64,000 nucleotides of DNA from Roseibium algicola (GTDB lineage Bacteria > Pseudomonadota > Alphaproteobacteria > Rhizobiales > Stappiaceae): assembly GCF_001999245.1 (NCBI RefSeq), contig NZ_CP019630.1, forward strand, positions 2,658,501-2,722,500, read 5' to 3'. Shown here piece after piece: positions 1-8,628 of the stretch (its first letter is position 1; the number at the start of each line of letters is the position of its first letter). The notes beneath the pieces were generated by a model, which was not told where the DNA came from, searched no databases, and was given only the letters and a program-made list of their open reading frames with translations. The position numbers were made by a program, and so were the translations under genes.

Positions 1-245
1 CGGACGAGCACAAGAAGATCATCGAGGCTGCTGCCCTCAAGGCGGAAGCCGATGTGCGGGATCGGATGTCCCAGATCGAAGCCGAAGCTTACGAGATTTC
101 GGAACAGAACGGCATGACCATCTACACGCCGACCGCAGAAGAAATGACTGCCTGGAAAAGCGTAAGCCAGCCGGTCTACGACAACTTCGTCGAAAAAGCG
201 GGCCCTCTCGGCAAGCAGGTACTCGAAGCCGCTCAGAAATTCTGA
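1..245 (+). CDS. TRAP transporter substrate-binding protein (DctP family), C-terminal fragment
   Basis: This is the last ~80 residues of a protein whose start lies outside the window. The reading frame begins at base 3 and ends at TGA 243-245. The fragment is a charged alpha-helical tail of the kind that ends DctP-type periplasmic binding proteins, with conserved-looking segments such as AEEMTAWKS and VYDNFVEKAG. The assignment rests mainly on context: DctQ and DctM follow on the same strand, giving the usual P-Q-M order. The protein would capture an organic acid or similar solute in the periplasm and deliver it to the QM permease. The ligand cannot be read from this fragment. Confidence 0.8.
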   Translation, partial: DEHKKIIEAAALKAEADVRDRMSQIEAEAYEISEQNGMTIYTPTAEEMTAWKSVSQPVYDNFVEKAGPLGKQVLEAAQKF

Positions 246-394
246 CGGCCCACGGATCCTGAACGACGGAAGCGGCCGCGGCCATGCTGGCCGCTTCCAG
301 TCACGGATGCCGGAGTTCCGGTGTCTTTTCGCGGCCGGTTTTCACCGGCCGTCTTTTCCCGGCCTTGCCGATTGCTCGATCGACAGATGGTTTC

Positions 395-889
395 ATGAAA
401 GCCTTCTATTTTCTTCTTCAGGCCTTTGCCTGGATCGCCGCGCTGCTGTTCGTCGCCGTGGGCTGCATGCTCACGTATGAAGTTCTGGCCCGGTATCTTT
501 TCGTTGCACCGACCATCTGGGCGTCGGAGTTGTCTCAGCTGTGCCTGATCTGGGGCACCATGCTTGCCATGCCATGGCTGTTGAAAGCCGGTCGGCACAT
601 TGCGGTTGATGCGCTGACAGACCAGCTAAGCCCGGGCTGGCGCCGCGCCTGCCATGTGGTTGCCATGGGCTTTGTTGCGGTGTTCAGCATCCTGGTCGCC
701 TGGAAGGGTGGCGGGATCTTCTACGATTCCTTCGAGCGAGGCCGCACCTCGGGCTCCATGCTGGACCTTCCCATGTGGATCTCCGAACTGTCCGTTCCGG
801 TCGGGTTTGCGCTTCTGTTCGTGCAGGCCCTTATTGAGCTGGGCCAGAAGCCCAAGTCGGGCGATCATGAAGCGGTGGTGATGGAATGA
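395..889 (+). CDS. TRAP transporter small permease subunit (DctQ family)
   Basis: A 164-residue inner-membrane protein with four predicted hydrophobic segments, the normal size and topology for DctQ. The ATG at 395 (MKAFYFLLQAF) is preferred to the more upstream in-frame ATG at 284 because the extra 37 residues are polar and unlike the family. Motifs such as YEVLARYLF and APTIWASELSQ are typical of the first periplasmic/TM region. Its stop overlaps the DctM start (ATGA at 886-889), so the two are translationally coupled. It forms the membrane complex with DctM that uses a sodium gradient for uptake; the substrate is unknown. Confidence 0.93.
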   Translation: MKAFYFLLQAFAWIAALLFVAVGCMLTYEVLARYLFVAPTIWASELSQLCLIWGTMLAMPWLLKAGRHIAVDALTDQLSPGWRRACHVVAMGFVAVFSILVAWKGGGIFYDSFERGRTSGSMLDLPMWISELSVPVGFALLFVQALIELGQKPKSGDHEAVVME

Positions 890-2160
890 CGACGGTTCTC
901 ATTCTCGCTTCGCTGTTCACCTTGTTGCTGATCCGCGTGCCGGTGGCGTTCGCGCTGGGCGGTCTCGGCCTTGGAATGCTCATTCTCGGTGGTTTCTCGC
1001 CGCTGATGGCGCCCCAAGCGATCCTGTCGACGCTGGATGGCTTCATTCTTCTAGCGGTACCGCTGTTCCTGCTGATGTCCAACATCCTGCTGAAGGGCGG
1101 GGTCGGGCGGGATCTCTTTGCCGCTGTTCATGCCTGGGTCGGTCACTGGCCGGGTGGACTGGCCGTCGCGACCATCCTGTCCTGCGCCATTTTCGCAGCC
1201 ATTTCCGGATCGTCGGTGGCAACGGCCGCCACCATCGGAACAGTTGCGATCCCGGAAATGATCCAGCGCGGCTACGAGCGGAAATTCGTCTACGGCCTGC
1301 TTGCCGCCGGTGGCACGCTCGGCATTCTGATCCCGCCATCTATCCCGATGATCGTCTATGGCTTCGTTACCGAACAATCGGTGATCGCGCTGTTCCTGGC
1401 GGGTGTTGGCCCGGGCCTTATGCTTGTGGTGTTCTTCATCGTTTTTTCCATGGTCTATGCCCGCTGGTTCGGCGGTTACACGCCGGAGCCGGCATCAAGC
1501 TGGGACGAGCGCATGCGGGCAACTGTGCGGGCATTTCCCTCGATCCTGTTGGCGCTAGTTGTTATCGGTGCCATCTACAGCGGCGCGGCGACACCGACGG
1601 AAGCCGCAGCCATCGGCTTTGCCGTGGCGCTGCTGATTACCGGGCCCATCCTGCGTACGCTTACCTGGCAGGGTCTGAAGGAAGCCGCGTTCGATGCCAT
1701 GGTGACGACCGTTGCCATCGTCTTGATCATTGCCGGGGCCAAGGTGTTCGGCAAGGCGATCACGCTTTACCGGATCCCGCAGGATATCTCGGTCTTCATC
1801 GGCCAGACCATCGATACGCCGCTCGCATTCATCATCGTGGTGTCGATCGTGCTTCTGATCATGGGGCTGGTGTTCGAGGCGCTGTCCATGGTGTTGATCA
1901 TGACGCCGGTGCTGCTGCCGGCAGCCATGGCATTGGGCTTCGATCCGATCTGGTTCGGCGTCTATATGGTCGTTATGGTGGAATGCGCCCTGATTACACC
2001 GCCGGTCGGGCTCAATCTCTATGTCATCCAGTCGGTCGCGCGATCGAAGCTGTCCGACGTCTCCCGTGGCGTGCTGCCATTCCTGGTGATCATGTTGATT
2101 TCGGTCGCGATCCTGTATGTCTGGACCGATCTCGCGCTCTATCTGCCATTCAAGTTCTGA
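886..2160 (+). CDS. TRAP transporter large permease subunit (DctM family)
   Basis: A 424-residue, strongly hydrophobic protein of standard DctM length with about a dozen membrane spans. Family signatures include the AISGSSVATAATIG segment, GGTLGILIPPSIPMI, the GAATPTEAAAIG region and the C-terminal ITPPVGLNLYVIQS motif. It is the transport channel of the tripartite system and starts inside the DctQ stop codon. The lyase gene at 2171 follows after only 10 bases, so transporter and lyase are probably one operon; the imported compound may be a substrate or precursor for that lyase, which is inference. Confidence 0.95.
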   Translation: MTTVLILASLFTLLLIRVPVAFALGGLGLGMLILGGFSPLMAPQAILSTLDGFILLAVPLFLLMSNILLKGGVGRDLFAAVHAWVGHWPGGLAVATILSCAIFAAISGSSVATAATIGTVAIPEMIQRGYERKFVYGLLAAGGTLGILIPPSIPMIVYGFVTEQSVIALFLAGVGPGLMLVVFFIVFSMVYARWFGGYTPEPASSWDERMRATVRAFPSILLALVVIGAIYSGAATPTEAAAIGFAVALLITGPILRTLTWQGLKEAAFDAMVTTVAIVLIIAGAKVFGKAITLYRIPQDISVFIGQTIDTPLAFIIVVSIVLLIMGLVFEALSMVLIMTPVLLPAAMALGFDPIWFGVYMVVMVECALITPPVGLNLYVIQSVARSKLSDVSRGVLPFLVIMLISVAILYVWTDLALYLPFKF

Positions 2161-2170
2161 GGTTTTTGTC

Positions 2171-3043
2171 ATGCCGTCACCGGCAGCTACCCTTCGCGCG
2201 CTGCTGGAGCAGCCGAAACTTCACGTCATGCCTTGCTGTTATGATGCCTTGTCCGCCAAGCTGATCGAGCAGGCAGGGTTCGATCTCACCTTCATGTCCG
2301 GCTTTGCCGCCTCTGCATCGCGGATCGGGCAGCCGGATCTGGGGCTGATGTCCTATGGCGAAGTGCTCGATCAGGCGCGTAACATCACCGATGCGGTCCG
2401 GATTCCGCTGCTGGCGGATGGCGACACTGGTTACGGAAATGCCATGAACGTGCGCCGGACCGTGACCGGCATGGCCAAGGCAGGCGCTGCGGCGGTGATG
2501 ATCGAGGACCAGGTGGCTCCGAAACGCTGCGGTCACACACCGGGCAAGGCGGTCGTTTCCCGCGAGGAAGCCTTTGACCGGATCCGGGCGGCGCAGGATG
2601 CCAAGGAGGCAGGGGCCGATATCCTGATCCTTGCCCGGACCGATGCCCGTCATGAGCACGGCCTTGCCGAGGCAATTGCCCGGGCGGCAAAGTTCAAGGA
2701 ACTCGGCGCTGATATCCTGTTTGTCGAAGCGCCCAAGACGGTTGCCGAAATGCAGGAAATCTGCCGGGAACTGACGGGCCCGAAGATGGCCAACATCGTG
2801 GAAGGCGGCGAAACTCCCGACCTCTCGCATGAAGAGCTTCGGGACATCGGTTACGCCATTGCCGCCTATCCGTTGACCTTGATGGCCAGCGCCATGAAGG
2901 CAATGGTGGCGACGTTGCAGCAGCTGAAGAGCGACCAGGACCGCACGCCGGATCTCATGGACTTCAAGGAGCTGCGGGACCGGATCGGCTTCAACGACTA
3001 TTATGAGGTTTCGGCCAAATACGAGACGTCCAAGCGGGATTGA
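2171..3043 (+). CDS. Isocitrate lyase/PEP mutase family carbon-carbon lyase
   Basis: A 290-residue TIM-barrel enzyme of the isocitrate lyase/phosphoenolpyruvate mutase superfamily. Visible hallmarks are the metal-binding DGDTGYGN loop (D83, D85), the E112-D113 pair and the mobile-loop signature KRCGH at 118-122 with the catalytic Cys120, which argues for lyase (methylisocitrate lyase-, dimethylmalate lyase- or oxaloacetate decarboxylase-like) chemistry rather than phosphonate mutase. The ATG at 2171 is used because the upstream 18 codons overlap dctM in another frame. It lies 10 bases after the TRAP permease, suggesting catabolism of a TRAP-imported dicarboxylate or branched hydroxy acid. The exact substrate is not assigned. 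Confidence 0.87.
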   Translation: MPSPAATLRALLEQPKLHVMPCCYDALSAKLIEQAGFDLTFMSGFAASASRIGQPDLGLMSYGEVLDQARNITDAVRIPLLADGDTGYGNAMNVRRTVTGMAKAGAAAVMIEDQVAPKRCGHTPGKAVVSREEAFDRIRAAQDAKEAGADILILARTDARHEHGLAEAIARAAKFKELGADILFVEAPKTVAEMQEICRELTGPKMANIVEGGETPDLSHEELRDIGYAIAAYPLTLMASAMKAMVATLQQLKSDQDRTPDLMDFKELRDRIGFNDYYEVSAKYETSKRD

Positions 3044-3177
3044 TGCCGCCGGACTGTCCGGAACCCGGTCGCTCTGCCGAACTGCAAAATACGCCAACCC
3101 GTGCTACTCGGCGTTGGATTTATTGCAGATGGAATGTTAGACCCTGCGCGACTCAGAAGCTGTAACGGAAATCTTGA

Positions 3178-3792
3178 ATGCAGGGCGAAAGACGCCGAAG
3201 ACCTTCGCTGTCGCTGCCGATCCTGCGGACATCGCGCGACCAGCACCGGGACGGCACACTGACGCTCGGCAATTTGCTGTTGGCGCTGGGCGAGACGTCG
3301 TTCGGCTGGGCGATCGTGCTGTTTTCCCTGCTGACACTTCTTCCGTTGCCTCCCGGCTCCTCGCTCGTCACCGGTCTGCCGGTGCTCGTCACCACTTTCC
3401 AGATGGTGCTCGGCTTTCCGCATGTGAAACTGCCCAGGCCGCTTGCACGCCTGTCGCTCAATCACAACAAGCTGCGGCGAACGATGGTGCGCCTGCGTCC
3501 CGTCACAATGCGGCTGGAGCGCGTGCTGGCCCACCGGTACGAAGGTCTGTTTGCGCGAAAACATGAGCGCTTGCTCGGGCTTGCGTTGTTCGTCATTGCG
3601 TTCACATTGTTTCTGCCAGTGCCGCTCAGCGGCTGGTTTCCGGCGGTCGCGCTGTTCATCGCCGGCGTCGGCATTGTCGAGCGCGACGGACTTGTCGTCA
3701 TCTTCGGTCTGCTGCTGGGTCTGGCCGCGGTGCTCCTCACCATCGCCATCCTGACGTCGATTGCGATCAGCACCCAAGCGTTCATGGCCTGA
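3178..3792 (+). CDS. exoD: ExoD family exopolysaccharide synthesis protein
   Basis: A 204-residue integral membrane protein matching the ExoD family: the LTLGNLLLALGETSFG opening, the Pro-rich LLPLPPGSSLVTGLP motif and two C-terminal hydrophobic stretches separated by LPVPLSGWFP. An in-frame TGA (3175-3177) touches the ATG at 3178, so the start cannot lie further upstream. ExoD was described in Sinorhizobium meliloti as needed for normal exopolysaccharide production and nodule invasion; its biochemical function is unknown. It appears monocistronic and is followed by a repeat-bearing intergenic region. Confidence 0.88.
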   Translation: MQGERRRRPSLSLPILRTSRDQHRDGTLTLGNLLLALGETSFGWAIVLFSLLTLLPLPPGSSLVTGLPVLVTTFQMVLGFPHVKLPRPLARLSLNHNKLRRTMVRLRPVTMRLERVLAHRYEGLFARKHERLLGLALFVIAFTLFLPVPLSGWFPAVALFIAGVGIVERDGLVVIFGLLLGLAAVLLTIAILTSIAISTQAFMA

Positions 3793-4146
3793 ACCGAAAA
3801 CCAGGTGTCCGATAAGGCGAAACGGCGTGGATCCCATGGTCGAGCCACGGGATGACGGTGTAGAGACAGAAAACCGGATCAAGGAAAACGGGAATTTCCG
3901 CCGCTTCCTTGACTCTTGCCCGGGTTTCGGGCATATCCCCGCTAACTCCATATGAGTGATTGAAATTTCGATCCGCCGACCGGGACCCGCAAAGGTGTAA
4001 AGAGTTCCCGGAGGTTAACATCCGACAGCGCGTTGCGCCCTCGGGTGTCAAACTGCTTTGCGCGGATTGATCCGGTTGGAAATGACCGGCGGTTGCCCAT
4101 ATGGTTCGGGAGACTTCCCGAAACCGAGACTATTCAAGGACTACTG
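3793..4146. other. Intergenic region between exoD and ffh
   Basis: No credible gene. It contains a repeat-like palindromic element (3824-3912, separate entry) and then the presumed promoter/leader of ffh. I could not pick a convincing -35/-10 pair. A TTAAC motif occurs at about 4015 without a partner at the CtrA spacing. Confidence 0.6.
3824..3912. repeat. Intergenic palindromic repeat element (candidate dispersed repeat)
   Basis: The first part (3824-3860) reads as a GTGGATCCC...GCCACGGGATGACG type sequence, resembling palindromic intergenic repeats scattered through many alphaproteobacterial genomes. It is followed by an inverted pair TCAAGGAA (3879-3886) and TTCCTTGA (3905-3912). Only one copy is present in this window, so repeat status rests on resemblance, not on a second copy seen here. 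Confidence 0.4.
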
Positions 4147-5688
4147 ATGTTTGAAAGCCTGTCCGATCGATTAAGCGGTATTTTCGACAAGCTCACCGGC
4201 CGCGGTGCGCTGTCGGAAAACGACGTCAACGAGGCGCTGCGCGAAATCCGCCGCGCGCTGATCGAGGCCGACGTTGCGCTGCCGATCGTACGTTCCTTCA
4301 CCGACAAGGTGCGCAACCGTGCCGTCGGTGCCGAGGTGGTCAAGTCCGTGACCCCGGGCCAGATGGTCGTGAAGATCGTTCATGACCAGCTGGTCGAGAT
4401 GCTCGGTGAAGAAGCCCATCCGATCGACCTGAATGCTCCGGCACCGGTGGCGATCATGATGGTCGGTCTGCAGGGCTCCGGTAAAACCACCACCACGGCC
4501 AAGATTGCCCGCCGTCTGACCCAGCGCGACAAGCGCAAGGTGCTGATGGCATCGCTCGACACCCGCCGTCCGGCTGCCCAGGAGCAGCTGAAGGTTCTGG
4601 GTGAGCAGAACGACATCGACACGCTGCCGATCGTTGCCGGCCAGGGCCCGGTCGAAATCGCCAAGCGGGCCATGTCCGCCGCCAAGCTCGGCGGTTATGA
4701 CGTGGTCATGCTCGACACCGCCGGCCGTATTCACATCGACGAGCCGCTGATGGTTGAAATGGCAGAGGTGAAAGCTGCTGCCCAGCCGCATGAAATCCTG
4801 CTGGTGGCGGATAGCCTGACCGGTCAGGATGCCGTCAACCTGGCGCAGAGTTTCGATGAGCGCGTCGGCATCACCGGTATCGCCCTGACCCGTATGGACG
4901 GCGACGGCCGTGGCGGTGCGGCGCTCTCTATGCAGGCGGTTACCGGCAAGCCGGTCAAGCTGATCGGTACCGGCGAAAAATCAGACGCACTTGAAGACTT
5001 CCACCCGCGCCGGATCGCAGACCGCATCCTCGGCATGGGCGACATCGTCTCGCTGGTGGAAAAGGCTGCAGAAGCCATCGACGCGGAACAGGCCGCGAAA
5101 ATGGCGAAGAAGATGCAGAAGGGTCACTTCGACCTGGAAGATCTCGCCGAGCAGCTGCGCCAGATGGAAAAGCTGGGCGGCATGTCCGGCATGATGGGCA
5201 TGTTGCCGGGCATCGGCAAGATGAAGAAGCAGATCGAGGCTTCGAACATCGACGACAAGATGTTCAAGCGTCAGGTCGCCATCATCGAATCGATGACACC
5301 GGCCGAGCGTCAGAAGCCCGAACTGCTCAAGGCCAGCCGCAAGAAGCGTATTGCAGCCGGGTCGGGCATGGATGTGGCCGACGTCAACAAGCTTCTGAAA
5401 ATGCACCGCCAGATGGCGGACATGATGAAGAAGATGGGCAAGGGCAAAGGCATGCTGGGCAAGCTGATGGGCGGCCTTGGCGGCGGCGGAATGCCGGATG
5501 TCGATCCCAAGCAGCTTGAGGAAATGGCCAAGTCCGGCCAGTTGCCGGGCGGCATGGAAATGCCGAAAGGCCTGCCCGGCGGGTTGGGCGGCGGTCTGCC
5601 GCCAGGCATGGGCATGCCGGGTCTTCCAGGCCTTGGCGGTCCGAAACTTCCCGGGTTTCCGGGTATGGGCAAGGGCAAGAAACGATGA
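4147..5688 (+). CDS. ffh: Signal recognition particle protein Ffh
   Basis: A 513-residue SRP54 GTPase that binds SRP RNA and signal sequences and targets nascent membrane proteins to FtsY. The N domain spans roughly residues 1-95, followed by the G domain with P-loop GLQGSGKT at 107-114, a DTAGR motif and TRMDGD; the methionine-rich M domain runs from about 300 to 435. The C-terminal ~75 residues form a Gly/Pro/Met-rich tail ending in KGKKR. The ATG at 4147 (MFESLSDRL) is the family start; a longer frame to 4033 adds 38 unrelated residues. It is the first gene of a probable ffh-chorismate mutase-rpsP-rimM unit and overlaps the next gene by four bases. Confidence 0.98.
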   Translation: MFESLSDRLSGIFDKLTGRGALSENDVNEALREIRRALIEADVALPIVRSFTDKVRNRAVGAEVVKSVTPGQMVVKIVHDQLVEMLGEEAHPIDLNAPAPVAIMMVGLQGSGKTTTTAKIARRLTQRDKRKVLMASLDTRRPAAQEQLKVLGEQNDIDTLPIVAGQGPVEIAKRAMSAAKLGGYDVVMLDTAGRIHIDEPLMVEMAEVKAAAQPHEILLVADSLTGQDAVNLAQSFDERVGITGIALTRMDGDGRGGAALSMQAVTGKPVKLIGTGEKSDALEDFHPRRIADRILGMGDIVSLVEKAAEAIDAEQAAKMAKKMQKGHFDLEDLAEQLRQMEKLGGMSGMMGMLPGIGKMKKQIEASNIDDKMFKRQVAIIESMTPAERQKPELLKASRKKRIAAGSGMDVADVNKLLKMHRQMADMMKKMGKGKGMLGKLMGGLGGGGMPDVDPKQLEEMAKSGQLPGGMEMPKGLPGGLGGGLPPGMGMPGLPGLGGPKLPGFPGMGKGKKR

Positions 5689-6008
5689 GCGAAGCGGAGA
5701 ACAAGCTGGGTGAAAGCCCCGCCTTGAGCGAACTGAAGGCTCTTCGGGCGTCCATCGACAACATTGATGCGGCTCTTGTTCACATGCTCGCCGAACGGTT
5801 CAAGTGCACCCAGAAAGTGGGTGTGCTGAAAGCCACCAACGACCTGCCGCCGGCTGATCCGGCGCGGGAGAAAATTCAGATCGAACGGCTGCGCCAGCTT
5901 GCGGGCGACGCCAATCTCGATCCTGACTTTGCCGAGAAATTCCTGAACTTCATCGTCAAGGAAGTGATCCGGCACCACGAAGCCATTGCCGCTGAAGCCG
6001 GCAACTGA
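5685..6008 (+). CDS. Chorismate mutase (AroQ-type, monofunctional)
   Basis: A 107-residue all-helical chorismate mutase that would convert chorismate to prephenate in Phe/Tyr synthesis. Compared by eye with the E. coli P-protein mutase domain, the active-site Arg in LRASID, the Arg in AERF, the Lys in VGVLK and the D-x-x-R-E set in ADPARE are all present. The residue equivalent to E. coli Gln88 appears to be His in VIRHHEAI. The start overlaps the ffh stop (ATGA, 5685-5688), so it is translationally coupled to ffh. It is a stand-alone enzyme, not fused to prephenate dehydratase or dehydrogenase. Confidence 0.88.
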   Translation: MSEAENKLGESPALSELKALRASIDNIDAALVHMLAERFKCTQKVGVLKATNDLPPADPAREKIQIERLRQLAGDANLDPDFAEKFLNFIVKEVIRHHEAIAAEAGN

Positions 6009-6027
6009 ACAAACTGGAGACATAAAA

Positions 6028-6426
6028 ATGGCTACGAAAATTCGCCTGGCACGTGGCGGTTCTAAGAAGCGCCCGTACTACCGCATCGTTGTTGCTGACA
6101 TCCGCTCCCCGCGCGATGGCCGTTTCATCGAAAAGGTCGGTTCCTACGACCCGATGCTGCCGAAGGATTCCGAAAACCGCGTGACCCTGAACGTCGAGCG
6201 TATTCAGCATTGGCTGGACAGCGGCGCAAAGCCGACCGACCGCGTTCACCGTTTCCTGGATGCTGCCGGCCTCTTGAAGCGTGAGCCGCGCAACAACCCG
6301 AAGAAAGCCGAGCTGGGTGCAAAGGCGAAGGAACGCGTTGAAGCCAAGCGTCAGGCTGAAGAAGAAGCAGCTGCTGCTGCCGCTGAAGCTGCTGCCGCTC
6401 CGGCAGAAGAAGCAGCTGCCGAATAA
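6028..6426 (+). CDS. rpsP: 30S ribosomal protein S16
   Basis: A 132-residue S16. The first ~85 residues carry the family core ([16 protein letters not shown], then YRIVVAD, VGSYDP and HWLDSGA). After the core come a basic stretch and a tail made almost only of Ala and Glu (about residues 108-132), so the protein is about 50 residues longer than E. coli S16. The ATG at 6028 is preceded by CTGGAGACATAAAA, a good ribosome-binding site. It sits between chorismate mutase and rimM, the standard rpsP-rimM-trmD-rplS order. Confidence 0.98.
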   Translation: MATKIRLARGGSKKRPYYRIVVADIRSPRDGRFIEKVGSYDPMLPKDSENRVTLNVERIQHWLDSGAKPTDRVHRFLDAAGLLKREPRNNPKKAELGAKAKERVEAKRQAEEEAAAAAAEAAAAPAEEAAAE

Positions 6427-6476
6427 GCAGATGCGCCAAGCCGCACCGGAAGACATTGGCCAGGGAGCCTTTTGAG

Positions 6477-7031
6477 ATGACGTCCAAGGACGATCAGAAG
6501 GTACTGATGGCCAAGATCGGTGCGGCGCATGGCATTCGCGGGGAAGTGCGGGTCAAGCCTTACGGCGATGACCCGCTTTCCTTTGCCGATTACGGCATTC
6601 TGACCACCCGGGACGGCAAACGTTCCTTCGAGGTGGAACGGGCGCGGGTGCAGAAGACGGTGGTGATCACCAAGTTCAAGGGGATCGCGGACCGCAACCA
6701 GGCGGAAGAGCTGAACGGTGTCGATCTCTTTATCGACCGTGACCAGCTGCCCGAACCTGAAGAAGACGAATTCTACTATTCCGACCTGACCGGCCTCGAT
6801 GTGCTCGACCAGACTGGCGAGACACTCGGGAAGATCATTGCGGTGCAGGATTTCGGAGCCGGCGACCTGCTGGAAGTCCGGCCAAAACGCGGCCGCAGCT
6901 TCTATGTTCCGTTCACGAAGGAATTCGTGCCGGAGATCGATCTGGAGAACGGCCGGATCAGCGCTTCGCTGCCGGAGGATTACTTCTCCGAAGGAGTTCC
7001 TGAGCCTTCGGAAGACGAGCCGGACAGGTAA
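6477..7031 (+). CDS. rimM: Ribosome maturation factor RimM
   Basis: A 184-residue 16S rRNA processing factor that binds S19 during 30S assembly. The N-terminal RimM domain begins with KIGAAHGIRGEVRVKP and the C-terminal PRC-barrel includes YYSDLTGLDV and GAGDLLEV, followed by KRGRSFYVPF. The ATG at 6477 is chosen because GGGAG (6463-6467) lies nine bases upstream; a TTG at 6456 is a poorer alternative. Its last 52 bases overlap the 3' end of the convergent VanZ-like gene. Confidence 0.96.
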   Translation: MTSKDDQKVLMAKIGAAHGIRGEVRVKPYGDDPLSFADYGILTTRDGKRSFEVERARVQKTVVITKFKGIADRNQAEELNGVDLFIDRDQLPEPEEDEFYYSDLTGLDVLDQTGETLGKIIAVQDFGAGDLLEVRPKRGRSFYVPFTKEFVPEIDLENGRISASLPEDYFSEGVPEPSEDEPDR

Positions 7032-7513
7032 CGCGTTGGCACGGGCTGCAAGCCCATCTTGCGTAGGTTGAGCTCTTCGCGCTCCTCCGCGGGAACGTCC
7101 TGGCGGACAGCCTGCCGAACCTCGGAACGCTTCAGCGCAATCAGTGCGACGACCAGTGCAACCCCGATTCCGTTGGCGAAGGCATCCTGCAACGACATTT
7201 CGTGGTGGGGAATGAAGCCCTGCACCACTTCACCCGCGAGACCCATGCCGAAGGCGACGACGGCGGAAATGCGCAGCCGGCAGCAGAACAGCGCATGGAT
7301 CGACAGGGTCAGAAGTGCGAAAAAGCCGATATGGATGACCTTGTCATAGGGGTGGCCGACGCCGGTGTTGAACACAAGGCCGGCCAGCACGCCGAAGGTC
7401 ATCAAGGCGAACAGGGGCAGCACGCGGCTCAGGGAAATGTCGAGATAGTGGCGGTCGACATGCACCTGAATGAAACGGGGAAGCTTGAAACGCAGGACTG
7501 GAAATTTTGCCAC
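6980..7513 (-). CDS. VanZ-like family membrane protein
   Basis: A 177-residue protein with about four hydrophobic segments. The DKVIHIGFFALLTL stretch followed by GEVVQGFIPHHEMSLQDAFAN matches the VanZ-like pattern (H-x-x-x-F near a first helix and a Q-D-x-x-x-N loop). Molecular function in this family is poorly defined; VanZ itself gives low-level teicoplanin resistance. The gene runs against the rimM-trmD direction and its C-terminal coding region overlaps the rimM 3' end by 52 bases, so the polar C-terminal tail is partly constrained by rimM coding. Confidence 0.75.
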   Translation of the reverse strand: MAKFPVLRFKLPRFIQVHVDRHYLDISLSRVLPLFALMTFGVLAGLVFNTGVGHPYDKVIHIGFFALLTLSIHALFCCRLRISAVVAFGMGLAGEVVQGFIPHHEMSLQDAFANGIGVALVVALIALKRSEVRQAVRQDVPAEEREELNLRKMGLQPVPTRYLSGSSSEGSGTPSEK

Positions 7514-7694
7514 GGCAATAAACCCGATTGAAACGCTCTTGCCACTTTATACTGCGAGCCTTAATCAGAGCTTTCTTTCCGGCGGCTACCCTGAAGAATT
7601 CGACAGGTTTTTAGGAAAGCGGTAAACGGCTCGTTAACCAATGAGCGGTTTTGGACCCGGGCATACCGGCCAATCAGCAGAACTGACAGGCGTA

Positions 7695-8405
7695 ATGACG
7701 TTCAAGGCAACCATTCTGACGCTCTACCCGGACATGTTTCCAGGGCCCCTGGGCCACAGCCTTTCGGGCCGGGCGCTGGACAAGGGGCTTTGGCAGTTGG
7801 AAACCAGCCAGATCCGCGACTTCGCGACGGACAAGCACCGCTCCGTTGACGATACACCGGCCGGTGGCGGTGCCGGTATGGTGCTCAGGGCCGATATCCT
7901 GGCCAGGGCCATTGATGCGGCGGCCCCCGCTGTTGACCCGCGCCCGCGGCTCCTTATGAGCCCGCGCGGGACGCCCTTTACCCAGGACCGTGCGCATGAA
8001 CTTGCCGAAGGCCCTGGCGCAGTCATCGTCTGTGGTCGGTTCGAAGGGGTCGACCAGCGGGTGATCGACGCGCGCGGCCTGGAGGAAGTCTCCGTCGGCG
8101 ACTACATCCTGTCCGGCGGCGAAATCGGCGCGCTGACCATGCTGGACGCTGTTGTCCGGCTCATCCCTGGCGTCATGGGCAACATGGACAGTGCGGAAAC
8201 CGAAAGTTTCGAGGGTGGCCTGCTGGAACACCCGCAATACACGCGGCCGGCCGAGTTCGAAGGCCTGACCATTCCCGAGGTTCTGACCTCGGGCAATCAC
8301 CGGAAGATCCACGAATGGCGCATGGCCGAAGCCGAGCGCCTGACACGCGAGCGGCGGCCGGATCTCTGGGATGCCTATATGGCGGATGAAGACGACGTGG
8401 ATTGA
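7695..8405 (+). CDS. trmD: tRNA (guanine-N1)-methyltransferase TrmD
   Basis: A 236-residue SPOUT methyltransferase that makes m1G37 in tRNAs and prevents +1 frameshifting. The deep-knot SAM-binding motifs are visible: [10 protein letters not shown] at residues 114-123 and GDYILSGGE at 135-143. The C-terminal helix contains NHRKIHEWR. The ATG at 7695 gives the canonical [15 protein letters not shown] start; the upstream in-frame start at 7641 would add 18 atypical residues. The insertion of the VanZ-like gene separates trmD from rimM, so trmD probably has its own promoter in 7514-7694. Confidence 0.97.
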   Translation: MTFKATILTLYPDMFPGPLGHSLSGRALDKGLWQLETSQIRDFATDKHRSVDDTPAGGGAGMVLRADILARAIDAAAPAVDPRPRLLMSPRGTPFTQDRAHELAEGPGAVIVCGRFEGVDQRVIDARGLEEVSVGDYILSGGEIGALTMLDAVVRLIPGVMGNMDSAETESFEGGLLEHPQYTRPAEFEGLTIPEVLTSGNHRKIHEWRMAEAERLTRERRPDLWDAYMADEDDVD

Positions 8406-8628
8406 AGAATCCGCATGACAGTGGCGCAAATTTCCTGTATACGCGCGCCGAAGCTGGGTGAAGTTGTGTCTTTTCCTTGGAAAGACCTGCGTCCTGAACC
8501 GGACCAAAAGGACCGGAAAATCAGGAAAGTCCGGCCGACAAGCAACATGGCCCAAAGTCGGTGAACCCGTTTCCGGCCAAAACCGGAAAACGCTCTGACC
8601 GCTTTGTAATTCAAAAGGGAAATATGCC

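Noticed and set aside
7622..7643. Possible CtrA site before trmD (TAAA-N7-TTAAC)
   Set aside because: One mismatch in the first half-site and a housekeeping target; not strong enough to call.
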